DNA of 32,437 bases. It comes from Clostridia bacterium (lineage in GTDB: Bacteria; Bacillota; Clostridia; Christensenellales; CAG-917). Within the stretch, counting starts at the first letter, position 1. Each line of letters begins with the position of its first letter. Location: positions 97,577 to 130,013 of the forward strand of contig JAQUST010000002.1 in NCBI GenBank assembly GCA_028710495.1, written 5' to 3'. Made by a program: the position numbers and the translations under genes. The notes under the pieces are model-generated. The model was not told the DNA's origin, made no database searches, and was given only the letters and a program-made list of their open reading frames with translations. Shown in pieces: positions 9,400-17,145 of the stretch.

Positions 9400-10257
9400 C
9401 TAGTCATGTTTTCTCAAGTGTTTGACTCTTTGTGCGGCTTTTTTCGCAAGTGCGGAAGCTGAAATACCAAATGCTTCTTCAATTTCATCTTTCAACTTGT
9501 CCATTGTCATATAACGTTTTATTTCACCATCTCTCACAGTGGAAATGATTCCTGTTTCTTCGCTTATAACAATCGAAAGCACATCGCTTTCTTCAGAAAT
9601 ACCTATAGCAGCGCGGTGACGAGTGCCCATATCTCTGCTTATGTTTTTCTGAGTAAGTGGCAAGAAACATCCCGCCGCCAAAATCTTGTTACCTTTCACG
9701 ATAACTGCGCCATCGTGAAGCGGTGATTTCGTGTTAAAAATGCTTTCAAGCAAACCCGCCGACAAACTTGCGCCAAGTCTAGTGCCCGTTTCCAAAATTG
9801 AGGCGGGAACTTGAGTCGCACATGTTATGACAATGATTGCACCTATATCTTGTTTCGCCATATTTTGGCACGCTGTCAACATTTCCGTTGTGGCATCTCG
9901 CAATTCGTCATCACTTCCATAGCCCTCACTGTACAAATCAATACCGTGCGGATTTGAAATCTTTTGCGCCATTGAGCGTAAATCAGATTGATAAACAACT
10001 GCGCTAGCAAAGATAATAAACATTAAAACATAATGCGTTGCGGCCCTTGCAAATGTCAAAATTTCATATCCTGCCATATACGAAAACACATTGAGAACTA
10101 TAGCTAAAATAATAACAGCTAGAAAAATAACCAAAACTCTTAGATTGCGTTTGTATGCAAAGAAAAGAACAACAAGTGTCGCAATGGTTATCAAAATCGC
10201 GCCGTCAACTAGAGCATACAAATCAATATTTTTGAAATACTCCAAGAAATTGTACAT
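9400..10257 (-). CDS. cdaA: Diadenylate cyclase CdaA (c-di-AMP synthase)
   Basis: The 285-residue enzyme condenses two ATP into c-di-AMP, the second messenger for potassium, osmotic and cell-wall control in Gram-positive bacteria. Three N-terminal membrane helices (about 14-34, 39-60, 70-89) precede the DAC domain, which shows DGA (182-184) and RHR (213-215), both active-site motifs. The start is ATG 10257 rather than the ATG six codons upstream, because GGGAGGG lies directly before it. In most Firmicutes cdaA is followed by cdaR (ybbR) and glmM; here it stands alone, with a repeat array and DUF1015 downstream. Confidence 0.94.
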   Translation of the reverse strand: MYNFLEYFKNIDLYALVDGAILITIATLVVLFFAYKRNLRVLVIFLAVIILAIVLNVFSYMAGYEILTFARAATHYVLMFIIFASAVVYQSDLRSMAQKISNPHGIDLYSEGYGSDDELRDATTEMLTACQNMAKQDIGAIIVITCATQVPASILETGTRLGASLSAGLLESIFNTKSPLHDGAVIVKGNKILAAGCFLPLTQKNISRDMGTRHRAAIGISEESDVLSIVISEETGIISTVRDGEIKRYMTMDKLKDEIEEAFGISASALAKKAAQRVKHLRKHD

Positions 10258-10334
10258 AGTCCCTCCCAAAAGCAAGTATGTGTCATTTGTGTTTTATCAT
10301 TAATGTGTGTTACTTCTTATATTTCTTTTCTAAC

Positions 10335-10450
10335 TATAAGCTTCATCTTATAATGCTTGTAACTGTTATATTTTTATGATCATAAGATTTGTCTTGTCTG
10401 CTAGTTACTGCATAATTTCTTATCTTACTATAAGTTTTGTCTTGTTATGT
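10335..10450. repeat. Degenerate repeat (about 47-base period) upstream of cdaA
   Basis: Three related copies start at 10335, 10381 and 10429, with the core TATAAGNTTTGTCTTGT followed in the first two by TGCT...GTTACTG. They occupy most of the 333-base gene-free stretch between the membrane protein at 10591 and cdaA. The rest (10451-10590) is AT-rich with no feature I can support. The cdaA promoter must lie here, but no convincing box pair stands out. Confidence 0.65.
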
Positions 10451-10590
10451 GATTTCATCTTTCTTTTCGACTTTTGGTATTTTGAAAAACAGAATATATA
10501 GTGACTTAGTTGTGACTTATATATTTTGTATTCTTCTCATTATCAAAATCTATACATTTGAGCAAAATACTCAGTTTTCACTTGTCAAAA

Positions 10591-11364
10591 TTAAATATCG
10601 AACTCCTCAAATACTTTTTCATCCTCTTTTGGCGGTTCAGTTTGTGTATTTGTCGGTTCAACTTTCGATTCCTTATCTTTTTTCTTCAGCCAGTAATATG
10701 CGCCGAATGCTCCACCGATAAATAAAGCCAAAACAACAGCGCCTGTTATAACTGCATAGATTTCGCCATTATCAAAAAACAAAACATAACCTAGTTCATT
10801 TAGGATTGGCTCAAAATAATCTGATGCTCCCCAAATAATTGCCGATGACAGGTAAGTTATGCCCTGAATAACAAGATAAGGGATTGCAAACCCCTTGAAA
10901 CCTGCCGACCATTTGCCTTGCGGAATGTAAGATTTCTTCAATATCATAAAGAAATAAAGTGCCATTGCGGTTGTTGAAAAAATAAGACCTGAAAGGTAAG
11001 TGAAATAAATCGACATTGCTGGCGTAAGAAACTGGAACGCTCCAATAATTGCAATCACAACTCTTGAAACCGCGATGAAGAACATATAGTAAAAGCAAAA
11101 ATCAAATCGCGATATATACCATTGACCAAGTGTTCTAGACATTATATTGTGCATAATCGTTGCCCAAATATAACTGATTGCGATAGCGACAATGCCATCG
11201 AAAAGCAATATTTGGAAAATGGCAACAGCAATATCTGCGGCTGTCCCTGCAAAATATTCGGCATAACCTTGCCAAATGCTGTATGCGGCTGCCAGAATTG
11301 AAACAACACCAAGCCCCGCCATCACCCAGATATTATATTTTTTGTTTACTTTTGATTCTATCAT
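10591..11364 (-). CDS. Polytopic membrane protein, unknown function
   Basis: The 257-residue protein has about six hydrophobic segments (roughly 12-33, 42-68, 86-110, 114-142, 155-176 and 200-226). A hydrophilic, acidic tail rich in K, E, P and T follows, ending EEFDI. I do not recognise the family. Its ATG overlaps the holA stop by four bases (ATGA) with no strong ribosome site of its own, so translation is probably coupled to holA. A transporter, regulator or envelope role cannot be told apart from sequence alone. Confidence 0.7.
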   Translation of the reverse strand: MIESKVNKKYNIWVMAGLGVVSILAAAYSIWQGYAEYFAGTAADIAVAIFQILLFDGIVAIAISYIWATIMHNIMSRTLGQWYISRFDFCFYYMFFIAVSRVVIAIIGAFQFLTPAMSIYFTYLSGLIFSTTAMALYFFMILKKSYIPQGKWSAGFKGFAIPYLVIQGITYLSSAIIWGASDYFEPILNELGYVLFFDNGEIYAVITGAVVLALFIGGAFGAYYWLKKKDKESKVEPTNTQTEPPKEDEKVFEEFDI

Positions 11365-12323
11365 ATCACCATCAGCGTTGCGACCGCGTTTTGAAGCGCG
11401 AAGTTTCCGTCCACGGATTCTGACACAATTTTGTATTGCATCTCAGCAAGCATCTCCACTATTTTTTTAAGTTTAATTTGAGTATAATTTTTAGCCACCC
11501 TTTTCAATCTAAATACCGCACCTGTTTGAACTCCGAGTATTTTTGCAAGTTCTTCCACGCTTTCCTCTTTTGAAAGATTTATGTGGAGCATTCTGCGATA
11601 CTGATTGATAAGCAATCCGAAAACCGCATTTGGTGATACTGCATCTTTTATGAAAGCGTCCAACACTTTCAATGCTTGCGCATTATTACGCTCGCTCATC
11701 GCGCTTGAAAGTTCATATATTCGAGTTTCGATATCAGGAAAAACGAGTTCTCTCACATCATCTGAGGTTATTTTCTCTTCAACATAGCTTTTAAGTTTCA
11801 AAAGTTCATTGGCTATACGCGACAAGTTGCCTTGCGTGAATGAAATCAACATTCTCTTTGCGCCGTCATCCATTGTGCGGACAGGTTCAACCTCGAGTAT
11901 TTTTTCTATTTCATATATAAGTTCTGCATCTTCAAGTCTTCCACAATCCACAATCTCTGTTTTTTTTTCAAGCGGCTTCAAATTGTCACCTTCCGCAAAT
12001 AAAACCAAAACGGAAGTAGGATTCGGGTCTTCAATGTACTTGTCTAAAATCTTTAAATTTGCTTCAAGTTGTTTCTCCGCAGTTTCTTTGACAAGTACTA
12101 TACGCTTTTCATCAAAAACAGGCATAGTCTGAAGCGCGTCCACAACGGAATTTGCGCCGTCTGACAATGACATAACAGAAAAATTGAAGTCTGAATATTC
12201 CCTCGCAACCAAACCTTGAAAAATTTTCGCTGCCTTTTCTCTCAGGTAGCTATCGCCACCTTTGACGATATAAACAGGCGCTATATCTTTGTTTAAGTTT
12301 TCCTTTAGTGCGGTGACCTTCAA
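11361..12323 (-). CDS. holA: DNA polymerase III delta subunit (clamp loader)
   Basis: The 320-residue clamp-loader subunit is identified by its N-terminus, IAPVYIVKGGDSYLREKAAK, and by the whole-length pattern: acidic segment NPTSVLVLFAEGD, then ITSDDVRELV, then the helical C-terminal collar ending LQNAVATLMVI. HolA opens the beta sliding clamp. The start is taken as TTG 12323: AGAGGG lies five bases upstream, the protein then begins like its family, and an ATG at 12380 falls inside the promoter spacer. Here holA leads a two-gene unit with the membrane protein. Confidence 0.85.
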   Translation of the reverse strand: MKVTALKENLNKDIAPVYIVKGGDSYLREKAAKIFQGLVAREYSDFNFSVMSLSDGANSVVDALQTMPVFDEKRIVLVKETAEKQLEANLKILDKYIEDPNPTSVLVLFAEGDNLKPLEKKTEIVDCGRLEDAELIYEIEKILEVEPVRTMDDGAKRMLISFTQGNLSRIANELLKLKSYVEEKITSDDVRELVFPDIETRIYELSSAMSERNNAQALKVLDAFIKDAVSPNAVFGLLINQYRRMLHINLSKEESVEELAKILGVQTGAVFRLKRVAKNYTQIKLKKIVEMLAEMQYKIVSESVDGNFALQNAVATLMVI

Positions 12324-12358
12324 TTTTCCCTCTTTTATATTATTTAATAATACGCTAT

Positions 12359-12387
12359 ATTTTATCACTTTCGCGCACATATGTAAA
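12359..12387 (-). promoter_or_regulatory. Promoter of holA
   Basis: On the minus strand TTTACA (12387-12382) and TAAAAT (12364-12359) are 17 bases apart. The start predicted near 12352 gives a leader of about 29 bases to TTG 12323 and rules out ATG 12380 as the start codon. Confidence 0.7.
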
Positions 12388-12446
12388 GAATAAAAACTTT
12401 ATTTAGGGTGATAATATTCACAAATGAAACCAAATAGGAGAACAAA

Positions 12447-13688
12447 ATGACTTTTAACCCATTCAACGAAAAATCAAAAAAAGTAAAAGACACATTTGAA
12501 GACTGGAAGACACTATATCCTGATTCTTACGACAAAAATGAGGTAAGTCCGTTCACGCGTCTTAGAATAATCCTTATGAACGGCACAGAATATGAAGCTA
12601 CTTGGTTTTCGCATCAATTCAACCGACATTGCACAGACAATGACATTCGCCGCGAAATAGCTTTGTCGAGAAGAATTGAGCAACAGCAGCAAAAAAGAAT
12701 TGCTTGCCTCAAACCTATTGATGAATCAATTTTGGAAACCACAATCGGATATGAACAGCTTGCAGTTGATTTGACCTCAATACTTGGAGCTCGTGAACCA
12801 AACAAGTATGTCAAAAAAGCACTTGATTTCGCACTACTTGAAGACTTTGACCACCTATATCGTTATGCTGACCTTTTGGAAATGGAGCACGGAATTCACG
12901 CCGAAAGACTTGTCGGCGACTACACCGAAATTATGCCCGGTCGCCCAACCATATCAGAGCACCGATATCCTTATGATGATGTACGTCGCTTCGTTGACAA
13001 CAAATCCGCTGATTTGCTTACTAAGCTGAACATTGCTATCATCACTGCTGCTGAACAACAAACTATGAATTACTATATGAACATCGGGCAGTTCTACACT
13101 TCAGATTTAGGTCGCAAGCTTTATTCAGAAATAGCGATGATTGAAGAGCAACACGTGACACATTATGGCAGTTTGATGGATACACGAGGAACTTGGCTCG
13201 AAGAAAATCTTTTCCACGAGTATGTTGAATGCTATCTTTATTATTCGTGTATGGAAGATGAAGAAGATGCCAAAGTGAAGAAAATTTGGGCGCAACATCT
13301 TGAACAAGAAATTGCCCACTTGCAAGTTGCCGTACAAATTCTTGAAAAGTATGAAAACAAACACTGGTCGGAAGTCATTCCAAACGGCGCATTCCCCGAG
13401 CTTTTGACTTTCCATTCAAACAAGGAATATGTTCGCGATGTTTTGAAATCAGTCGGACTCACCACTGAAAAAGAAGATTATATTTTAGCAAAAGACTTGC
13501 CTGAGGATTATGAATTCTTCAAATATCAAAAAGCAGTAAACAAAAATAGCGCTGATGTGGCATCGCACAATACTATATCGAAATATATAGAACAAAATGG
13601 ACTTGATTATCGTTTTGAAGTCGCTCCTCATCCAATACGCCAGCTTCGAGATAGACAAGAAGACAACACCGATGTTGGCAGAGCATAA
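12447..13688 (+). CDS. Ferritin-like diiron-type protein, unknown function
   Basis: The 413-residue, largely helical protein carries repeated carboxylate/histidine motifs of ferritin-like four-helix bundles: E103 (IGYEQLAVD), E132-x3-H136 (EDFDH), E145-x2-H148 (EMEH), E203 (AAEQQ), E233-x2-H236 (EEQH) and E288-x2-H291 (EIAH). No signal peptide or membrane helix is visible. It is much longer than ferritin or rubrerythrin (about 150-190 residues) and lacks a rubredoxin C-x2-C tail. Oxygen or peroxide scavenging, or a diiron oxidase, is plausible; function is unknown. Ribosome site TAGGAG precedes ATG 12447. It is divergent from holA and stands as a single gene ending at the terminator at 13805. 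Confidence 0.7.
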   Translation: MTFNPFNEKSKKVKDTFEDWKTLYPDSYDKNEVSPFTRLRIILMNGTEYEATWFSHQFNRHCTDNDIRREIALSRRIEQQQQKRIACLKPIDESILETTIGYEQLAVDLTSILGAREPNKYVKKALDFALLEDFDHLYRYADLLEMEHGIHAERLVGDYTEIMPGRPTISEHRYPYDDVRRFVDNKSADLLTKLNIAIITAAEQQTMNYYMNIGQFYTSDLGRKLYSEIAMIEEQHVTHYGSLMDTRGTWLEENLFHEYVECYLYYSCMEDEEDAKVKKIWAQHLEQEIAHLQVAVQILEKYENKHWSEVIPNGAFPELLTFHSNKEYVRDVLKSVGLTTEKEDYILAKDLPEDYEFFKYQKAVNKNSADVASHNTISKYIEQNGLDYRFEVAPHPIRQLRDRQEDNTDVGRA

Positions 13689-13804
13689 TCCTTTATATTA
13701 TTCTTCAGCGCACGACAAGAAGAGTTAAAGTGTTGAAAAGCTAATAAAGCCAATAAAATGCATGTAGAGTCTACGCGCATTATGTTGAATAAAACAGGAA
13801 AAAG

Positions 13805-13829
13805 AAAAACCGCTACGATAGCGGTTTTT
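13805..13829. terminator. Bidirectional terminator after the ferritin-like gene
   Basis: AAAAACCGCTA and TAGCGGTTTTT are perfect 11-base arms around CGA. The stem ends in A5/T5, so it can serve both converging genes. The core AAAAACCGCT recurs in the hairpin at 14951. Confidence 0.85.
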
Positions 13830-13849
13830 CTATGTTTTTTGCAAAAATT

Positions 13850-14836
13850 TTACTCTTGAGCGACAAGTGTGTCCAAATATTGAATTAGTACGTCCAAAGT
13901 TTGAGAATATTCATAGCTTGTAAATTCATAATATTTTCTGTAAGCTTTTACTGAGTACGCATCATTTACCTGCTCGAAATAAAAATATCGACATCCGTCG
14001 GGCAGCGGAGTGGTATAAGACTTCAAATTTGGCGTGTTATAAATAACCAAAGTGAAACGAGATTCGCCAAATTGCATTTTAATTGTATATTTTTCGGTAT
14101 CAGCGGCGTATCCAGCGTTATCATATATCCATTGCAAGCCATCAACTTCGTTCATAAGACTATTCATTTCATTGGCTACAGGCGATAAATCCGCATCAAA
14201 AACCGCAGAAGCTTGGTGTTCGGTATTTTCAGTTATACCGTTGTCGTAATACACGTCGATTTTCGATGCTTCCGACAACTCGTATCCAAATATATTTACT
14301 CCGTCGATAAAAGTATCAAAATATTCAACAATCTGTCCGGCATTTGAATCATACGAAACATCTTTCAGACAATAAATAACCTGTTGATTAGCGGGAATGT
14401 CTTCTTTTTCGGAATAGCAAAAAACGATATTGCAATCGTTACTGTAGTGTGGATAAACAACCATATCAAATATCGACTCTCCGAATTTCATTTTCAAAGA
14501 ATATAGCGTTACGTTGCCAGTGACTACATTCGTGGTGCTTTGTTTATATACATCAATTTTGTTCATCAGAGTTTGCAATGGTTCGCTTATCGGAGTCAAG
14601 TCGATGTTATTTTGTGAGAAGAAAACATTATCGTCGCACATTCCTCCTATATTGTATAGCATTCTATTTTCCGAACAGTTCTCAACATTGAAACCATACA
14701 CGTTCACGTTTTTGTTCTGTTCGTATCCATTGTCTGCAACAGCGTATGTGATAACTGAAGAGCCTGCAACGACAAGCAATATCGTGACAATTGTGCAAAG
14801 AGAAATGATAATATGATTTGTTTTTTTTAATTTCAT
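13850..14836 (-). CDS. Secreted or membrane-anchored protein with two internal repeats
   Basis: The 328-residue protein has an N-terminal signal or anchor helix (about residues 8-33, IIISLCTIVTILLVVAGSS), then an extracytoplasmic part made of two homologous halves. Half one begins VNVYGFNVE (about 44), half two VNIFGYELSE (about 180). Each goes on to an aspartate-containing strand with DLTPI or DLSPV, an LMNKID or LMNEVD helix, and KMKFGESIF or KMQFGESRF leading to VVYP or VIYN. I do not recognise the domain. No cell-wall anchoring LPxTG signal is seen. ATG 14836 follows AAGGAGA. A palindrome lies upstream and matched terminators lie on both sides, so the gene is its own transcription unit. 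Confidence 0.75.
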   Translation of the reverse strand: MKLKKTNHIIISLCTIVTILLVVAGSSVITYAVADNGYEQNKNVNVYGFNVENCSENRMLYNIGGMCDDNVFFSQNNIDLTPISEPLQTLMNKIDVYKQSTTNVVTGNVTLYSLKMKFGESIFDMVVYPHYSNDCNIVFCYSEKEDIPANQQVIYCLKDVSYDSNAGQIVEYFDTFIDGVNIFGYELSEASKIDVYYDNGITENTEHQASAVFDADLSPVANEMNSLMNEVDGLQWIYDNAGYAADTEKYTIKMQFGESRFTLVIYNTPNLKSYTTPLPDGCRYFYFEQVNDAYSVKAYRKYYEFTSYEYSQTLDVLIQYLDTLVAQE

Positions 14837-14863
14837 AATACTTATTCTCCTTATATAATTAAC

Positions 14864-14900
14864 ATTTGAAAGTTTAATTTTATTTGAAACACTTTCAAAT
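14864..14900. promoter_or_regulatory. Palindromic putative operator upstream of the two-repeat secreted protein
   Basis: ATTTGAAA-CAC-TTTCAAAT (14882-14900) is a perfect 19-base palindrome. A further half-site ATTTGAAA lies at 14864-14871, 18 bases away. The cluster is 28-64 bases upstream of ATG 14836, where a repressor could act. The regulator is not in the window as far as I can tell. Confidence 0.55.
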
Positions 14901-14950
14901 TACACTCAATAATAGCGATTGATGTTTATAAAGATTTTTCGTCAAAATCA

Positions 14951-14982
14951 ACAGAAAAACCGCTGATTAGCGGTTTTTCTGT
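14951..14982. terminator. Terminator hairpin between the ABC ATPase and the secreted-protein gene
   Basis: ACAGAAAAACCGCT and AGCGGTTTTTCTGT form perfect 14-base arms around GATT, with a G(T)7 run on the plus-strand side. It probably ends transcripts of the amino-acid ABC operon on the minus strand, although that operon's last stop is about 340 bases away across a repeat region. Confidence 0.75.
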
Positions 14983-15080
14983 GTTTTTTTAGATTATTTT
15001 GTATCTTTTTATCTTGACCGTATAATACTTTTTTTCGTTTTTTATTTCATAATAGCAACATATATAATTTAATACATACA

Positions 15081-15321
15081 TTTGCAATTTTCGTGTTTTG
15101 AAAATACTTACAGTTTAATTATAAGCAGTACTCAAATTCTCAACAAATTCCGTTTTGTTAGCAAATTTTGTGCAGTTTGCAACTTTCGTGTTTTGAAAAT
15201 ACTTACAGTTTAATTATAAGCAGTACACAATTTCTTAAAAATTTGTGATGTTTGTAAATACTTGCGTTTACAAATTCCATATTTTTATCAAATTTTATGA
15301 TGTTTACAAATTTTGTGCAGT
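15081..15321. repeat. 51-base direct repeat (95-base period) plus GTTTACAAA-type units
   Basis: 15081-15131 and 15176-15226 are identical except for one base. Between and after them lie shorter units of the type GTTTACAAATTTTGTGCA (near 15162, 15240, 15266, 15302 and 15306). The same word is found at the 3' end of the adjacent ABC ATPase gene (GTTTACAAAACTTTTGC, containing its stop at 15322-15324). The rest of the gene-free stretch, 14983-15080, is AT-rich without a visible feature. Confidence 0.88.
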
Positions 15322-16389
15322 TTACAAAACTTTTGCTAAAAAATCTTTCAAACGATCACATTGAGGATTCTCGAAAAAGTCCTTAGGCTTGTTTTGTTCC
15401 ATAATTTTTCCTTCAGCCATAAACAATATTCTAGAACCCACTTCCCTTGCAAAGCCCATTTCGTGCGTAACAATAACCATTGTCATTCCTTCGTTTGCGA
15501 CTTCTTTGATTAGGTCAAGGACTTCACCCACCATTTCAGGGTCAAGTGCTGAGGTCGGCTCGTCAAAAAGCATAACCTTTGGATTCATAGCAAGAGCTCG
15601 CACAATCGCTACACGCTGTTTTTGTCCGCCAGACAATGTTGAAGGATAAACATTCGCCTTTTCCTGAAGTCCGATTCGGGCTAACAGGCGCATTGCGTTT
15701 TCATATTCTTCATTTTTCACTTCTTTCTTTGTCGTGGCAGTCAATTGAACAACTTCAATTGGGGAAGGGAATACGGATCTTAACAATTTTCGTTCGAGAT
15801 TTTCAAGTTTTGTAGTAAGTTCAACTTTCTGCTTTGTCAATTTTTCATCATAAACTACAAAATTTTTGCCGTTTTTATTTTCTGTCTTTTTTGTCTTTTC
15901 CCATTCTGCAATTACAGGGGCTAAAACTTTCTTTGCATATGCTATCTTCACTTCAAGTTCTGCACGCTTTGCGTCAATTCTTGCTTGGATATCAACTTTG
16001 TTCGCTTCAAGATTGGCATTGAACTTTGGAGCTTTTTTGTTGTTTTTCTTTGTCTTCGCCAAATTCTTGCTTTTGATTTTGACTGGCGCCAACATAATGT
16101 TTTTCAACACTGTGAGGTTGTTGAATAGATTGAATTGCTGAAAAACCATTCCCATTTTTTGACGATGTTCATTTATGTCAACTTTCAGGTCCGTAAGATC
16201 AACTCCTTCAAACATCACCTTTCCGTTTGTTGGGTCTTCAAGAACATTCAAACAACGCAAAAATGTTGATTTCCCGCCGCCTGACGGTCCAACAATAACG
16301 ATTTTTTCGCCTTCTTTGATTGTTTCGGTTATGTCATCAAGAACGAGAAGATTTCCGAATTTTTTTGTAAGATTAATTACGTCTATCAC
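15322..16389 (-). CDS. Amino-acid ABC transporter ATPase with a charged insert of about 115 residues
   Basis: This is a GlnQ/HisP-type ATPase with Walker A GPSGGGKS (34-41), Q-loop VFQQ (82-85), LSGGQ (252-256), Walker B VMLFDE (272-277) and H309. At 355 residues it is about 115 longer than the usual 240. The excess is a lysine/glutamate-rich, probably coiled-coil segment (about 107-222) between NIMLAPVKI and [15 protein letters not shown], that is, inside the helical subdomain just before the signature. The reading frame and flanking motifs are intact. It starts at GTG 16389, after GAGGAGG inside the permease gene, overlapping it by 17 bases. It would energise uptake with the permease and binding protein upstream. 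Confidence 0.92.
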   Translation of the reverse strand: MIDVINLTKKFGNLLVLDDITETIKEGEKIVIVGPSGGGKSTFLRCLNVLEDPTNGKVMFEGVDLTDLKVDINEHRQKMGMVFQQFNLFNNLTVLKNIMLAPVKIKSKNLAKTKKNNKKAPKFNANLEANKVDIQARIDAKRAELEVKIAYAKKVLAPVIAEWEKTKKTENKNGKNFVVYDEKLTKQKVELTTKLENLERKLLRSVFPSPIEVVQLTATTKKEVKNEEYENAMRLLARIGLQEKANVYPSTLSGGQKQRVAIVRALAMNPKVMLFDEPTSALDPEMVGEVLDLIKEVANEGMTMVIVTHEMGFAREVGSRILFMAEGKIMEQNKPKDFFENPQCDRLKDFLAKVL

Positions 16390-17071
16390 TTTTTCTCAAC
16401 CTCCTCTCAATAATTTTAAGTATTGATGCGATTATATAAACCATAACCAAATAGAACATAGCCGCAACGCACATAGGCACAAGATAATCAGCCATATTTT
16501 GACCCGACCCGACTATTTTTGCCGAGAATGTCAAATCAATCAAGCCGACCATTGAAACAATCGATGTTTCTTTTAATAAAGCTATGATTTCATTTCCTAT
16601 TGCAGGAATTACATTTTTGATAGCCTGCGGAATAACTATTCTCATCATTGTGGTGCCATAACCAAGTCCAAGCGAGCGCCCGGCCTCCGTTTGCCCTATT
16701 TCCACAGATAGTATACCCGCTCTTACATTCTCCGCTACATAAGCTCCAGAGTTTATTCCGAATGTTAAAATAGCGGTGATAATAAGTGGGAAACCACGAA
16801 TAGCAAAAACTGCGAACGCCATAATGAATAGTTGCAACGCAACTGGAGTTCCCCTGACAATTGCGACATAAACATCACAAATGAAAGCAGGAACTTTCAT
16901 ATACTTGCTTCTTGTCGCAGCTATTTTGATAGTTGCCACAATCAAACCAAGCAAAAGTCCGATAGCTACTGCGCCCGCAGTTATTATCAAGGAGTTTTTC
17001 AAACCCTCTGCTATCGTAACCATATATTTTTCGGTGGTGAACACCTCTTTTATACCGTTAAAAAAATCCAC
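16373..17071 (-). CDS. Amino-acid ABC transporter permease (HisM/GlnP type)
   Basis: The 232-residue polar-amino-acid permease has about five membrane helices. The EAA loop that contacts the ATPase reads [21 protein letters not shown] (region near residues 128-150), continuing to IPAIGNE. The RGTP motif near residue 73 is typical of the His/Glu/Gln family. It starts at GTG 17071 after AAAAAGGA. A single permease suggests a homodimer. It lies between the binding protein (upstream, separated by a hairpin) and the ATPase (overlapping). Confidence 0.92.
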   Translation of the reverse strand: MDFFNGIKEVFTTEKYMVTIAEGLKNSLIITAGAVAIGLLLGLIVATIKIAATRSKYMKVPAFICDVYVAIVRGTPVALQLFIMAFAVFAIRGFPLIITAILTFGINSGAYVAENVRAGILSVEIGQTEAGRSLGLGYGTTMMRIVIPQAIKNVIPAIGNEIIALLKETSIVSMVGLIDLTFSAKIVGSGQNMADYLVPMCVAAMFYLVMVYIIASILKIIERRLRKSDRRN

Positions 17072-17092
17072 AATTTTTCCTTTTTAACAATC

Positions 17093-17116
17093 AAGGCAGA
17101 GGATTGCCTCTGCCTT
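17093..17116 (-). terminator. Intercistronic hairpin between binding protein and permease
   Basis: AAGGCAGAGG pairs perfectly with CCTCTGCCTT around ATTG. On the minus strand no T-run follows, so it is more likely an mRNA-stabilising hairpin or weak terminator than a full stop. It would favour higher yield of the binding protein than of permease and ATPase, as in many ABC operons (inference). Confidence 0.65.
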
Positions 17117-17145
17117 ATTTTTCAAATTATATTTTTATAGAAGAA

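Noticed and set aside
12324-12380. ATG 12380 as the holA start
   Set aside because: It lies within the spacer of a TTTACA-N17-TAAAAT promoter, and the added residues do not resemble the family; TTG 12323 has a ribosome site.
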